Source: Sphingopyxis flava
GTDB lineage: Bacteria; Pseudomonadota; Alphaproteobacteria; Sphingomonadales; Sphingomonadaceae
NCBI RefSeq assembly: GCF_900168005.1
Contig: NZ_FUYP01000007.1
Coordinates: 113,276 to 177,275 of the forward strand
DNA length: 64,000 nt
Direction: 5' to 3'
In this document: positions 38,304-49,565 of the stretch, one piece after another
How positions within the stretch are numbered: position 1 is the first letter of the stretch
Layout: every line of letters starts with the position of its first letter
Position numbers and translations under genes: made by a program
Notes under the pieces: generated by a model
Seen by the model: only the letters and a program-made list of their open reading frames with translations
Told to the model about the DNA's origin: nothing
Databases searched by the model: none

Positions 38304-39113
38304 TCAGCGGGCGGGATCCACCGGTCCCGCCGCGGCCGCCGGCGGGGCGGGGTCCGAGGGCCCTATAGGGGCAGGTCCCACCGGAGCAGTCCCTAGAGGG
38401 GCTGCGGGGCCTGCCGCGGCCGGTGCCGTCGTTGTCGGCGGGGTGTAGTAAAGCGTTGCGACCGGGGGCACCCCATATTTTGCGTCCCAGGCGGCGAGAT
38501 CCGCCTGATATTTGGCATAGGCCTCGTAGAAATCGAGGAAGGGCTCGTCGAGCCGGGCGAGCTGCGCCGGCGCCTGGTCGATGAGCTGCGCGCTCGGCGT
38601 GGTCGAGACGATCTGCGCGACCTCGTTGGCGCGGGCGCAGAAATCGCGCTGGGCGGGCGGCTGAGCGAAATAATTGAAGAGCTGCGTCGACAGCTTGTCG
38701 CGCGCCGCCGTCCCGTTGGTTCCCATTTCCTTGCCAAGCTGCTTGATCACGTTCGCCTCGGTCGAGCGGATCGTTTTGGCGTGGTTTTTGATGATATTGT
38801 TGTAGGCGGCGACGAGGGGCGCTTCCTCGAGCCCCCGGCACCCGATCGCAGCGACATTGAGTGCGATCTTGACTTGCCAGAAGGCGCGGTCGCCGGTGAC
38901 ATTGCTATTCGCCGTGATGAACCGGCCGTCGAGCCCGCGCATCGGGAGGATCTGGGTCGCCGAGGCCTGGTTCGGGGGCACCGGACGCGGAGGCACGATG
39001 ATGACCGGCGGCTCGGGTGGCGGCGGCGGCGGCGGCGGGGGTGGCTTGGGAGCGCAGGCGGCGACGCTAGCGAGCAGCCCTATGGCAATGATCTTACGCG
39101 ACAAATTCATCAT
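38304..39113 (-). CDS. Proline-rich putative lipoprotein
   Basis: A 269-aa protein with a lipoprotein signal: a hydrophobic stretch ends in LLASVAAC, placing the lipidated cysteine at residue 20. A run of ten prolines and other Pro-rich sequence follows (about residues 23-50). A helical central domain (about 75-215) and an Ala/Pro-rich tail complete it. No known domain is recognised. Two adjacent Met codons (39113, 39110) could start it. It is likely an outer- or inner-membrane-anchored periplasmic protein; function is unknown. Confidence 0.75.
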   Translation of the reverse strand: MMNLSRKIIAIGLLASVAACAPKPPPPPPPPPPEPPVIIVPPRPVPPNQASATQILPMRGLDGRFITANSNVTGDRAFWQVKIALNVAAIGCRGLEEAPLVAAYNNIIKNHAKTIRSTEANVIKQLGKEMGTNGTAARDKLSTQLFNYFAQPPAQRDFCARANEVAQIVSTTPSAQLIDQAPAQLARLDEPFLDFYEAYAKYQADLAAWDAKYGVPPVATLYYTPPTTTAPAAAGPAAPLGTAPVGPAPIGPSDPAPPAAAAGPVDPAR

Positions 39114-39141
39114 ACTCTCCCCACCCGCATAATATGCGGCA

Positions 39142-40149
39142 TCAACCCCGAGCGTGCAAGGCGGCTTCGGCCTGCCCTACCAACGCCGCGATGATGGCGG
39201 CGGCGCTCTCTTCCTGAGTTACCATACCGACAGATTGCCCTGCCATTAACGAGCCGCCCTCGACGTCGCCGTCGATCACCGCGCGGCGGAGCGCGCCCGC
39301 CCAATAATGTTCGATCTGGAGCTGCGCCTCGTTCATGTCGACCTTCCCCGCATCGAGGAGGTTTGCAACCTCGCGCTGCTTTGCCGTGAAAGCCTCGGTC
39401 CCGCTGTTCTTGAGCGCGCGCACCGGGATTACGGGCAGCCGCGGGTCGATCTGCACGCTCGCGACCGCGTCGCGCGCCGAGGCGCGGATGAAGGCCTTCT
39501 TGAAAGCGGGATGCGCAATGCTCTCGGTGGCGCAGACGAAGCGCGTGCCAAGCTGAACCCCCGAGGCGCCCATTTCGAGGTAGGCGGCGATCGCCTCCCC
39601 CCGGCCGATGCCCCCGGCGACGAAGATGGGAAGCTCGGACGCGAGTTCGGGCAGGATTTCCTGTGCGAGCACGCTTGTCGAGACAGGCCCGATGTGGCCG
39701 CCTGCTTCCATGCCCTCGATCACCAGCGCGTCGACGCCCGATCGCATCAGCTTCTTTGCAAGCGCAAGCGTCGGCGCAAAGCAGATGACCTTGGCGCCCG
39801 AGGCCTTGATCGCCTCGAGGCTGCCCTTGGGCGGTAGGCCTCCGGCGAGCACGACATGGCCGACGCCTTGCCTTGCGCACACGTCAATGAGCTCGAAGAG
39901 CTGCGGGTGCATGGTGATGAGGTTGACCCCGAAATTGCGCGTTGCGAGCGTCTTTGTCGCTGCAATTTCGGCGTCGAGAAGTTCGGGCGTCATCGCGCCG
40001 CAGGCAATGACGCCAAAGCCGCCTGCATTGCTGATCGCGCTTACGAGATGTCGCTCCGAGACCCAGCTCATGGCGCCGCATAAAATGGCATAATCGCAGC
40101 CCAGAAGCTCGGTCCCGCGCGCCATTAGTTCTGTCATTTTGCTCATCAT
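39142..40149 (-). CDS. Nitronate monooxygenase (2-nitropropane dioxygenase family)
   Basis: An FMN-dependent TIM-barrel protein of 335 aa that would oxidise nitronates such as propionate 3-nitronate. Visible motifs are CGAMSWVS, AGGFGVIA, FGVNLIT, IEGMEAGGHIG with the conserved histidine, and FVAGGIGRG / GVQLGTRFV for flavin phosphate binding. The frame is open far upstream, but the start at 40149 is preceded by an AAAGG site and matches family length. Several homologues act in fatty-acid or other flavin chemistry, so the exact substrate is open. Confidence 0.9.
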   Translation of the reverse strand: MMSKMTELMARGTELLGCDYAILCGAMSWVSERHLVSAISNAGGFGVIACGAMTPELLDAEIAATKTLATRNFGVNLITMHPQLFELIDVCARQGVGHVVLAGGLPPKGSLEAIKASGAKVICFAPTLALAKKLMRSGVDALVIEGMEAGGHIGPVSTSVLAQEILPELASELPIFVAGGIGRGEAIAAYLEMGASGVQLGTRFVCATESIAHPAFKKAFIRASARDAVASVQIDPRLPVIPVRALKNSGTEAFTAKQREVANLLDAGKVDMNEAQLQIEHYWAGALRRAVIDGDVEGGSLMAGQSVGMVTQEESAAAIIAALVGQAEAALHARG

Positions 40150-40341
40150 GAGCGCCTTTGCCAGCACATGCGCGCGGGCGCAATGGATTGCGCAGGCGAG
40201 GGCGGCGTGAGCGCGCAAAACCCGGTCGCTCGGCTCGGCGCGGCAATCCGTCCTTTGGGCGCAGAAAGCAAAACAATCATTGTCAACTAAAACAGTTGGA
40301 ATATGCTTTTGCGGCGAATCCACGAAAGGAAAGGATGTCCC

Positions 40342-40509
40342 ATGTCCACGAACGATCAGGACGCGAGCAGGCGCGATGCGCTGCCGCGTGCGATCCAGAC
40401 CGTGCTCGAGGCGCTCGACAAGCTGCGCTTTGGCGCCATCCAGCTCACCGTTCACGAAGGAAAGCTTGTGCAGGTCGATGTGACCGAGCGCCATCGCTAC
40501 CCGAACTGA
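40342..40509 (+). CDS. YezD family (DUF2292) small protein
   Basis: A 55-aa protein with the DUF2292 pattern: ALDKLRFGAIQLTVHEGKLVQVDVTER matches the family's basic, glycine- and valine-rich core. A GGAAAGG stretch precedes ATG 40342. Family members are often encoded near sulphur-uptake or assimilation genes in bacteria (family knowledge). Here it lies 89 nt upstream of a TonB-dependent receptor on the same strand, so the pair may be co-expressed. A short G/C stem with TTTA at about 40524-40539 is a weak terminator candidate between them. Confidence 0.8.
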   Translation: MSTNDQDASRRDALPRAIQTVLEALDKLRFGAIQLTVHEGKLVQVDVTERHRYPN

Positions 40510-40598
40510 CACTCTAGCTCCCGATGGGGGCCCGTCCCCCTTTACCGGCCGCAGACCGGACCACCGGATGTGGCAATTTCCATGCAACAGGAATTGCC

Positions 40599-43031
40599 AT
40601 GACTGCCAAATATCCTTCTACGCGCCGGCGCATCCCGGCGACTTCGTTGACCTTGTCGTTGATCCTGGCTTTTGCGGCGCAGCCCGCCGCGGCCGAGGAC
40701 GCAGGCGCCGATACCGCTCCAACCTCTGCCCATGCCGGCACCGCCCCTCAGGTCGAGGGAGGCAGCTATGGCGGCGACATCGTTGTCACCGCGCGCCGCC
40801 GCGCCGAAACCGCCCAGGACGTGCCGATCGCCATTTCGGTGGTCGCGGGCGACCAGATCGACAATACCGGCAGCTTCAACGTCGGGCGGCTCCAGCAGCT
40901 TGCGCCGACGCTGCAATTTTACTCATCGAACCCGCGCAATTCGGCGGTCAACATCCGGGGCATCGGGGCGCCGTTCGGCCTCACCAACGACGGGATCGAG
41001 CAGGGCGTCGGTATCTATGTCGATGACGTCTATTATGCGCGCGTTGCCTCGGCGACCTTCGACTTTCTCGATGTCGCACAGATCGAGGTGCTGCGCGGGC
41101 CGCAAGGAACGCTCTACGGCAAAAATACCACCGCGGGTGCGATCAACATAACGACCAACCAGCCGACCTTTGATTTCGAGGGCAAGGCTGAGCTGAGCAT
41201 CGGCAATCTCAATTTCAAGCAGGCAAAGGCCGCCGTTTCGGGTCCGCTCTCGGACAATCTCGCGGCGCGCGTTGCCATCTCGGCGACCAGCCGCCGGGGC
41301 ACCCTCTATAATGTCACCACCGACCGCTGGATCCAGAGCCAGGACAATATTGGTCTGCGCGGCCAGTTGCTGTGGCGACCGACCGACAATCTCGACATCA
41401 CATTGACCGGCGACTGGAACAAGCAGGACGCGGTGTGCTGCGGATCGGTCTTTGTGGCGGTCGGAGAGACGCAGCGCCCGCTCAATCGCCAATATGCCGC
41501 GCTCGCAGCAGCGCAGGGCTATGTCGTCCCCAGCACCAACCCTTACGACCGGCTGACCGACCTCGATGCCAATCTCAATGCCGGCAATCAGATCGGCGGG
41601 GTCGCGCTGCGCGTGAAGTGGGACGTGGGGCCGGGCACGCTGACCTCGGTCACTGCGTGGCGCTATTGGGACTGGCAGCCCGAAAATGACCGCGACTTCA
41701 CCGGTCTGCCCGTTGTCACCAAATCGCAGAACCCGTCGCAGCAGAACCAATATACCCAGGAACTGCGCTACAATCATTCGGGCAGCCGCTTTGATTTCGT
41801 CGTCGGCGGCTTTGCCTTTTATCAGCGGATCGACACGCAAGGGACCGAGCAGCATGGGCCGGCGTCGAGCCGCTGGACGCTCAATCCGACGAGCGCGCTC
41901 TCGAACGACCCCTCGGTGCTCGATGGCCTCACCGCGATCAACACCCAGTATCTGAAGAATACGAGCCTCGCGCTCTTCGGGCAGTTGAGCTGGAAGATCA
42001 GCGACAGCTTCACGATCCAGCCCGGCGTGCGGCTGAACTATGACAAGAAGGACGGCTATTATCAGCGGCTCGTCTATGCCGGCGACGGCTCTGCGGTCAC
42101 TGCCGAGCTCACCGACGCGGTATCGGTCGCGCGGCTTGGGGTGTTCAGACCGCAGGAATATTCGCCCTCGTTCAGCGACTGGAACTTCAGCTACGATCTA
42201 ACCGCGACCTTCAAAGCCGCGCCCGATATCCTTCTTTATGCGACCTACGCAAAGACGTTCAAATCGGGCGGCATCAACCAGAATGGCGTACCGAGCGGCG
42301 CCGATGGCAATCCGCTGCTTGCCGCCGCGACGATCAAGCCTGAATCGGTCCAGCATTATGAGGCGGGTGCGAAAGCGGAATTCTGGGACCGGCGCGGGAC
42401 GTTCAACCTCTCGATCTTCCGCACCGACATCAAGGATTATCAGGCCAATGTGAACAATGGCCAGTTCGGTGTGCTGCGCGGCTATCTTGCCAATGCGGGC
42501 AAGGTCCGCACGCAGGGGGTCGAGGCGGATTTCTCGATCCGGCCGAGCGAACGCTTCCGCGCCTACGCCAATGGGGCCTATACCGATGCCAAATATGTCC
42601 GCTTCATCGACGCGCCCTGCCCGCCTGAACTGTCAGGCGGCAGCAACAGTCCGCCGAACTGCGATATTTCAGGCCAGCGGCTGCCCGGCGTTTCGAAATG
42701 GGCCTTTTCCTTCGGTGCCGAGGTGAATGCACCGGCGAAATTGCTGGCGCAGGACGGCGAAGTCTATTTCGGCTATGACGGCAGCTACCGATCGAACTAT
42801 TCATCGAACGCCTCGCCTTCGGCCTATACGTGGATCGACGGCTATTCGCTCTCGAACTTCCGCGCAGGCTTCCGAACCGAGGATGGCCTCGATATCTACG
42901 CCTGGGTCAGGAACGCGTTCGACAAAAAATATCTCGAGCAATTGTTTGTCGGCCCGGGGAACACGGGTCTCATCACCGGCCTTCCGGGCGACCCGCGCAC
43001 CTGGGGGGGAACGATCAAGGCGCGCTTCTAA
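40599..43031 (+). CDS. TonB-dependent outer-membrane receptor
   Basis: An 810-aa outer-membrane receptor that would import a scarce substrate with energy from TonB. A signal peptide ends near AAQPAAAE (about residue 28). A TonB box-like DIVVTARRR precedes the plug domain with NIRGIG, VYVDDVYY-like sequence and VLRGPQGTLYGKNTTAGAI. The 22-strand barrel follows, ending in the terminal aromatic of KARF. ATG 40599 follows a CAGGAA site. The substrate is unknown; the YezD-like neighbour suggests sulphur compounds (weak inference). A strong terminator follows. Confidence 0.93.
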   Translation: MTAKYPSTRRRIPATSLTLSLILAFAAQPAAAEDAGADTAPTSAHAGTAPQVEGGSYGGDIVVTARRRAETAQDVPIAISVVAGDQIDNTGSFNVGRLQQLAPTLQFYSSNPRNSAVNIRGIGAPFGLTNDGIEQGVGIYVDDVYYARVASATFDFLDVAQIEVLRGPQGTLYGKNTTAGAINITTNQPTFDFEGKAELSIGNLNFKQAKAAVSGPLSDNLAARVAISATSRRGTLYNVTTDRWIQSQDNIGLRGQLLWRPTDNLDITLTGDWNKQDAVCCGSVFVAVGETQRPLNRQYAALAAAQGYVVPSTNPYDRLTDLDANLNAGNQIGGVALRVKWDVGPGTLTSVTAWRYWDWQPENDRDFTGLPVVTKSQNPSQQNQYTQELRYNHSGSRFDFVVGGFAFYQRIDTQGTEQHGPASSRWTLNPTSALSNDPSVLDGLTAINTQYLKNTSLALFGQLSWKISDSFTIQPGVRLNYDKKDGYYQRLVYAGDGSAVTAELTDAVSVARLGVFRPQEYSPSFSDWNFSYDLTATFKAAPDILLYATYAKTFKSGGINQNGVPSGADGNPLLAAATIKPESVQHYEAGAKAEFWDRRGTFNLSIFRTDIKDYQANVNNGQFGVLRGYLANAGKVRTQGVEADFSIRPSERFRAYANGAYTDAKYVRFIDAPCPPELSGGSNSPPNCDISGQRLPGVSKWAFSFGAEVNAPAKLLAQDGEVYFGYDGSYRSNYSSNASPSAYTWIDGYSLSNFRAGFRTEDGLDIYAWVRNAFDKKYLEQLFVGPGNTGLITGLPGDPRTWGGTIKARF

Positions 43032-43041
43032 GCGAGGCCGC

Positions 43042-43085
43042 AAAAAAGGGGAGCCGTCCCGGCCGGGGCGGCTCCCTATTTGTTT
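43042..43085 (+). terminator. Rho-independent terminator after the TonB receptor gene
   Basis: GGAGCCGTCCC (43050-43060) pairs with GGGGCGGCTCC (43065-43075) around a GGCC loop, with one G-U pair, followed by CTATTTGTTT. AAAAAA at 43042-43047 on the other side means it could act in both directions. Confidence 0.85.
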
Positions 43086-45656
<2,571 letters not shown>

Positions 45657-45739
45657 CCGGCGGCGCGGGGAGCCGCCCGGCTCGCGGCTTGCGCGCTCGC
45701 GCCGCCAATAGGGCGCGAGCTTGAAGAGGCATGAAAACC

Positions 45740-45779
45740 GCCGCGTCGTCCCTGAGGGGCGGCGCGGCTTTTTCTCTTT
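45740..45779 (+). terminator. Rho-independent terminator after katG
   Basis: A 13-bp stem (45740-45752 with 45756-45768, two G-U pairs) has a TGA loop and is followed directly by TTTTTCTCTTT. It lies 83 nt after the katG stop. Confidence 0.85.
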
Positions 45780-45812
45780 GAGCGTACCAACCGCCCCGAG
45801 ATCTCCTTAAAT

Positions 45813-45869
45813 GTTTACACTGTAAAGTTTGCCTTGACCCGCCATCCTCTCGATGTTTACAATGATAAC
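45813..45869 (+). promoter_or_regulatory. Promoter with two TetR-type palindromic operator-like sites
   Basis: Site 1 is GTTTACA-C-TGTAAAG (45813-45827) and site 2 is GTTTACA-A-TGATAAC (45855-45869), both near GTTTACA-N-TGTAAAC. Their centres are 42 bp apart, four helical turns. Between and over them lie a -35 box TTGACC (45834-45839) and, after 18 nt, a -10 box TACAAT (45858-45863) inside site 2. The arrangement suggests tight repression. The ispZ-like start codon is at 45893 with AAGGA at 45881-45885. Confidence 0.65.
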
Positions 45870-45892
45870 ATTGACGCAGAAAGGACGGATCC

Positions 45893-46471
45893 ATGAAACC
45901 CTTGCTCTATGCAATCGGCCCGCTGCTTTTCGATTCGCTCGGCGTGATCGTCTTTGCGGTGCTGCTCGCACTCCACCTCGATCTCGTCACCGCGACGATC
46001 GCCGGCACCGCAGCGGCGTGCGGCGTCGTCTTGTTCGAGATCGCGCGCGGCCGCGCTGTCGCCGCGCTCCAGTGGATCAGCCTTGCGATGGTGCTCTTTT
46101 CTGCCGCTGCGACCATGCTCACCGGCGATCCTCGCTTCGTGATGGTGAAGCCCTCGATCGTCTATCTGATCGTTGGCGCAGCGATGCTGCGTCGCGGCTG
46201 GATGAACCGGTATGTCCCGCCCGCCGATCTGCCGCTCGTCGGCGATGTGATGGAGCGCTTCGGCTTCATCTGGGCCGGGATGATGTTCGCGACCGCGGCC
46301 GCGAACCTCGTCATCGCATATGTGTTCACGCCCTGGTGGCCGGCCTTCATCGGCATTGTCCCGCTCGCCTCGAAGGCGCTGCTCTTTGCGGTGCATTTCA
46401 CGATCGTCCAGCTCGTCGGCCGCGCGCGGACGCGCCGGGCGAGCAAGCTTGAGATTTGCGCAGCCCAATAG
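45893..46471 (+). CDS. ispZ: YciB/IspZ-type septation-related membrane protein
   Basis: A 192-aa inner-membrane protein with five or six hydrophobic segments. The VMVKPSIVYLIVGAAML segment resembles the KPT(I/V)xY motif of the YciB (intracellular septation protein A) family, which is about 180 aa. YciB interacts with elongation and division proteins in E. coli. Family assignment is by pattern only and the sequence is divergent elsewhere, so a regulated relative with another role is possible. Its promoter carries paired operator-like palindromes, unexpected for a housekeeping septation gene. Confidence 0.6.
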   Translation: MKPLLYAIGPLLFDSLGVIVFAVLLALHLDLVTATIAGTAAACGVVLFEIARGRAVAALQWISLAMVLFSAAATMLTGDPRFVMVKPSIVYLIVGAAMLRRGWMNRYVPPADLPLVGDVMERFGFIWAGMMFATAAANLVIAYVFTPWWPAFIGIVPLASKALLFAVHFTIVQLVGRARTRRASKLEICAAQ

Positions 46472-46527
46472 TTGCCCGCGCCGCTTCCCCTCCGGCCGGC
46501 GAGAAGCTAGGCTTTGCGAAAGAGAGG

Positions 46528-48084
46528 ATGAAGGGGGAAGGGACTTTGAAGACATTGGGCTTTTGGGCCGCGCTGGCGATCGCTCTTTTGCTAGGGACGG
46601 CGCCGGCGCGGGCCGAATGGGTCGAGGCCCGTACGCATCATTTTGTCCTGGTGACCGACAGCGACAAGGCGGCGGCGCGCGCATTTGCAGCCCGCCTCGA
46701 ACAGTTCGACGCTGCGCTGCGCCAGCTCTACGGTATCGCGGATATCCCCGATCTTCATAGCCGGCCGGTCACCATCTATGCGCTCGCCCCAGAGCAATTC
46801 TTCAAGGTCTGCCGCTGTCCCGGCGTGCTCGGCTATTATTCGCGCCCGCTCACCGGGCCGCGGATCATCGCGATCAGCGATCCCAAGGCGGATCGCAAGC
46901 TCAAGCTCGGGGATCTGCACTCGCAGGCGCTCATGCTGCATGAATATAGTCACCATTTCATGTTGACCAATTTCCCCGGCGCCTATCCCTATTGGTATGT
47001 CGAGGGCTTTGCCGAGTTCAACGCCAACGTCGATTTCCAGGAAGATGGATCGATCGTGCTTGGATATCCCGCCAATTATCGCGGGTCGGCGCTGCTGGGC
47101 GGTTCGAGCCTGCCGCTGCGGCGTCTCATTGCGCCCGAGCAATTTGGCTATGGCGAGAACGTCAATCTGAACTATGGCCGCGCCTGGCTCCCCACCCATT
47201 ATCTGATGCTGCGTCCGCAGCGCGCGGGCCAGCTTGACCGCTACCTTGCCGGCATTCGGGCGGGTCAATCGAGCTTTACGGCCGCCAAGGAGGCATTCGG
47301 GGACTTCGCGGCGCTCGACGATGAGCTCGACGCCTATATGAAAGGCGATCTTGCGCCGCCGCTGCGCATTCCGGCTGCAGCGGCGGCGGCAGAGGTTCGG
47401 ATCCGGTCGCTCTCGGCGGGCGAAGCCGATTTGCTCGAGCTCTGGCTCACCATGAAGGATGGGATCGCCAAAGGCTATCGCAAGGGATTTTCCCTCAAGG
47501 CCGAACGCGGCGCGGGCAAGCATCCGGATGATGCCGCCGCGCAGGTAATGGCGGCCGAAGTCAGCTTCATGGCCGAACGCTTTGCCGAGGCCGAAGCGAT
47601 GGCAGACCGGGCGCTCGAGCTTGAGCCCAAATCCGACCGGGCCATGCTGCTCAAGGGGCGGCTCGCTGTCCAGAAAGCTCTTGGGGCCGCGCCCGGCGAT
47701 CTTGCCGGATGGAGCGCAGGACGCGAGTGGTTCGTGCGCGCCAACCGCGCGAACCCGCAATCGGTCGAGGCCTTTTATCGCTATTTCGGAAGCTATGCCT
47801 GGGCCGGTGCAAAAGCGCCCGGCGGCGCGATCCAGGGATTGATGCGGGCATCAGTCCTTGCTCCTGAAAGCGAGCAGGTCGCGGTTTCGCTCGCGCTTCA
47901 AAAGTTGCGCGAGGGGGAGGGCCGGGCGGCGCGGTCGCTCCTGATACCTCTCGCGTCCGCGCCCCATCGTCCCCGCGACGACAATGTCGCGCAGAAGATC
48001 ATCGATCAGATCGACGCAGGCGAGACGAAGGAGGCGGCCGCAGCGCTTCTTCTCCTCGAAGCCAAGGTGCGCGGTCCCTATTGA
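46528..48084 (+). CDS. Secreted TPR protein with HExxH gluzincin-like motif
   Basis: A protein of about 518 aa with a signal peptide (hydrophobic residues 10-25, cleavage after APARA). The N-terminal domain has HEYSH at residues 138-142 and a downstream EGFAEF, the zinc-binding HExxH and third-ligand Glu of a gluzincin peptidase. A TPR-like helical region follows (about 350-510, with AEAEAMADRALELEPKSDRAMLLKGRL). ATG 46528 is used here, but TTG 46546, with GGGGGAAGGGA upstream, is an equally good start. Similar proteins are annotated as DUF1570-like; substrate is unknown. Confidence 0.75.
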   Translation: MKGEGTLKTLGFWAALAIALLLGTAPARAEWVEARTHHFVLVTDSDKAAARAFAARLEQFDAALRQLYGIADIPDLHSRPVTIYALAPEQFFKVCRCPGVLGYYSRPLTGPRIIAISDPKADRKLKLGDLHSQALMLHEYSHHFMLTNFPGAYPYWYVEGFAEFNANVDFQEDGSIVLGYPANYRGSALLGGSSLPLRRLIAPEQFGYGENVNLNYGRAWLPTHYLMLRPQRAGQLDRYLAGIRAGQSSFTAAKEAFGDFAALDDELDAYMKGDLAPPLRIPAAAAAAEVRIRSLSAGEADLLELWLTMKDGIAKGYRKGFSLKAERGAGKHPDDAAAQVMAAEVSFMAERFAEAEAMADRALELEPKSDRAMLLKGRLAVQKALGAAPGDLAGWSAGREWFVRANRANPQSVEAFYRYFGSYAWAGAKAPGGAIQGLMRASVLAPESEQVAVSLALQKLREGEGRAARSLLIPLASAPHRPRDDNVAQKIIDQIDAGETKEAAAALLLLEAKVRGPY

Positions 48085-48094
48085 GGGGCTTGCC

Positions 48095-49345
48095 TCAGTC
48101 GGCGGCGTCTAGGCCATAGGCGGTATGGAGGACGCGCACGGCGAGTTCGATTTCGTCCTGGTCGATCAGTACGCTGACCTTGATTTCGCTGGTCGAGATC
48201 GCCTGGATGTTGATGCCGCGGTCCGCGAGCGCGCGGAACATCGTGCTCGCGACGCCCGCGTGGCTCTTCATTCCGACGCCGACGACGCTGATCTTGGCGA
48301 CCTTGTCGTCGCTCAATATCCGGTTGAAGCCGATCTTCTCTTTCGCGCCTTCGAGAAGGTCGATCGAGCGCAGGAGGTCGGTGGCGGGGACGGTGAAGGT
48401 CACGTCGGTCTCGCCCTTGTCGCGGCCGACGTTCTGGATGATCATGTCGACGTTGATCCCGGCGGCCGCGAGCGGACCGAAGATGTTGGCGACGCCGCCC
48501 GGCTTGTCGGGCACCCGCGTGACGATGATCTTGGCTTCATTCTTGTCGTGGGCGATGCCGGTGATCAGCTGCCGTTCCATCTGATGTTCCTCTATTTCCT
48601 CGTCACTGACGATCATCGTGCCGCGCTTTGGCGCCTCGTCGCCCTCGACGAAGCTCGAGAGCACCTGCACCCGGACGCCTTCCTTCATTGCAAGCCCGAC
48701 CGAACGCGTCTGGAGAACCTTGGCGCCGACGCTCGCGAGTTCGAGCATCTCTTCATAGGTCACATAGTCGAGCTTTCTCGCGCGCGCGACGATGCGGGGG
48801 TCGGTCGTATATACACCGTCGACGTCGGTGTAGATGTCGCAGCGATCGGCCTTCAGCGCCGCGGCGACGGCGACCGCGCTCGTGTCCGATCCGCCGCGGC
48901 CGAGCGTCGAGACGCGCCCGTCCTCCATCAGACCCTGAAAGCCCGGTATCACGGCAACTTCGCCCTTGGACATGGATGCGGAGAGCGCGGCCGTGTCGAT
49001 GTTTGAGATGCGCGCGCGGGCGTGCGCTTCCTCGGTACGGATCGGAAGCTGCCAGCCGAGCCAGCTGCGGGCCGGTGTCCCCATTGCCTGGAGCGTGAGC
49101 GCAAGGAGCCCCGAGGTCACCTGCTCGCCGCTCGCGACCACGACGTCATATTCGGCAGGATCATAGCGGGGGTTCGCCTCGCGGCAGAAATTCACCAGCC
49201 GGTCGGTCTCGCCCGCCATCGCCGAGACGACGACTGCCACCTCATTGCCGTGCGCCACCTCGCGCGAGACGAGCTTCGCCACGGTGCGAATCCGCTCGGT
49301 GCCCGCCATCGACGTGCCCCCGAATTTCATCACGATCCGCGCCAT
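48095..49345 (-). CDS. lysC: Aspartate kinase
   Basis: Aspartokinase phosphorylates aspartate, the first step to lysine, threonine, methionine and diaminopimelate. The 416-aa protein begins with VMKFGGTSM and has SDTSAVAVAAAL and TDVDGVYTTDPRI in the kinase domain (residues 1-250). Two C-terminal ACT domains follow (about 265-410, with ISVVGVGMKSHAGVASTMF). ACT domains normally mediate feedback inhibition by lysine or threonine. The frame continues upstream, but ATG 49345 fits family N-termini. It is divergent from ubiG, with a 220-bp shared upstream region. Confidence 0.96.
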   Translation of the reverse strand: MARIVMKFGGTSMAGTERIRTVAKLVSREVAHGNEVAVVVSAMAGETDRLVNFCREANPRYDPAEYDVVVASGEQVTSGLLALTLQAMGTPARSWLGWQLPIRTEEAHARARISNIDTAALSASMSKGEVAVIPGFQGLMEDGRVSTLGRGGSDTSAVAVAAALKADRCDIYTDVDGVYTTDPRIVARARKLDYVTYEEMLELASVGAKVLQTRSVGLAMKEGVRVQVLSSFVEGDEAPKRGTMIVSDEEIEEHQMERQLITGIAHDKNEAKIIVTRVPDKPGGVANIFGPLAAAGINVDMIIQNVGRDKGETDVTFTVPATDLLRSIDLLEGAKEKIGFNRILSDDKVAKISVVGVGMKSHAGVASTMFRALADRGINIQAISTSEIKVSVLIDQDEIELAVRVLHTAYGLDAAD

Positions 49346-49565
49346 GTCGCCCCGCTTTCCTGTGCTGGTTTCCGCCGCAACTTTTCGAAGATTTCCGCGG
49401 CGCGCCGCTGTTACGGAAGGGGGGGCAATATGGCAAGGCGATGATCCTCCCGCCGCGATATATTTTCTTGTGCCAGGCCAAAGAAAGGCGCGAATGGAAG
49501 CTGCTGCGACGCGCGGGGCGGCAATTTTCTTGCGCGAGGCTCCGCTCGGTGCCACATCATTTGCC

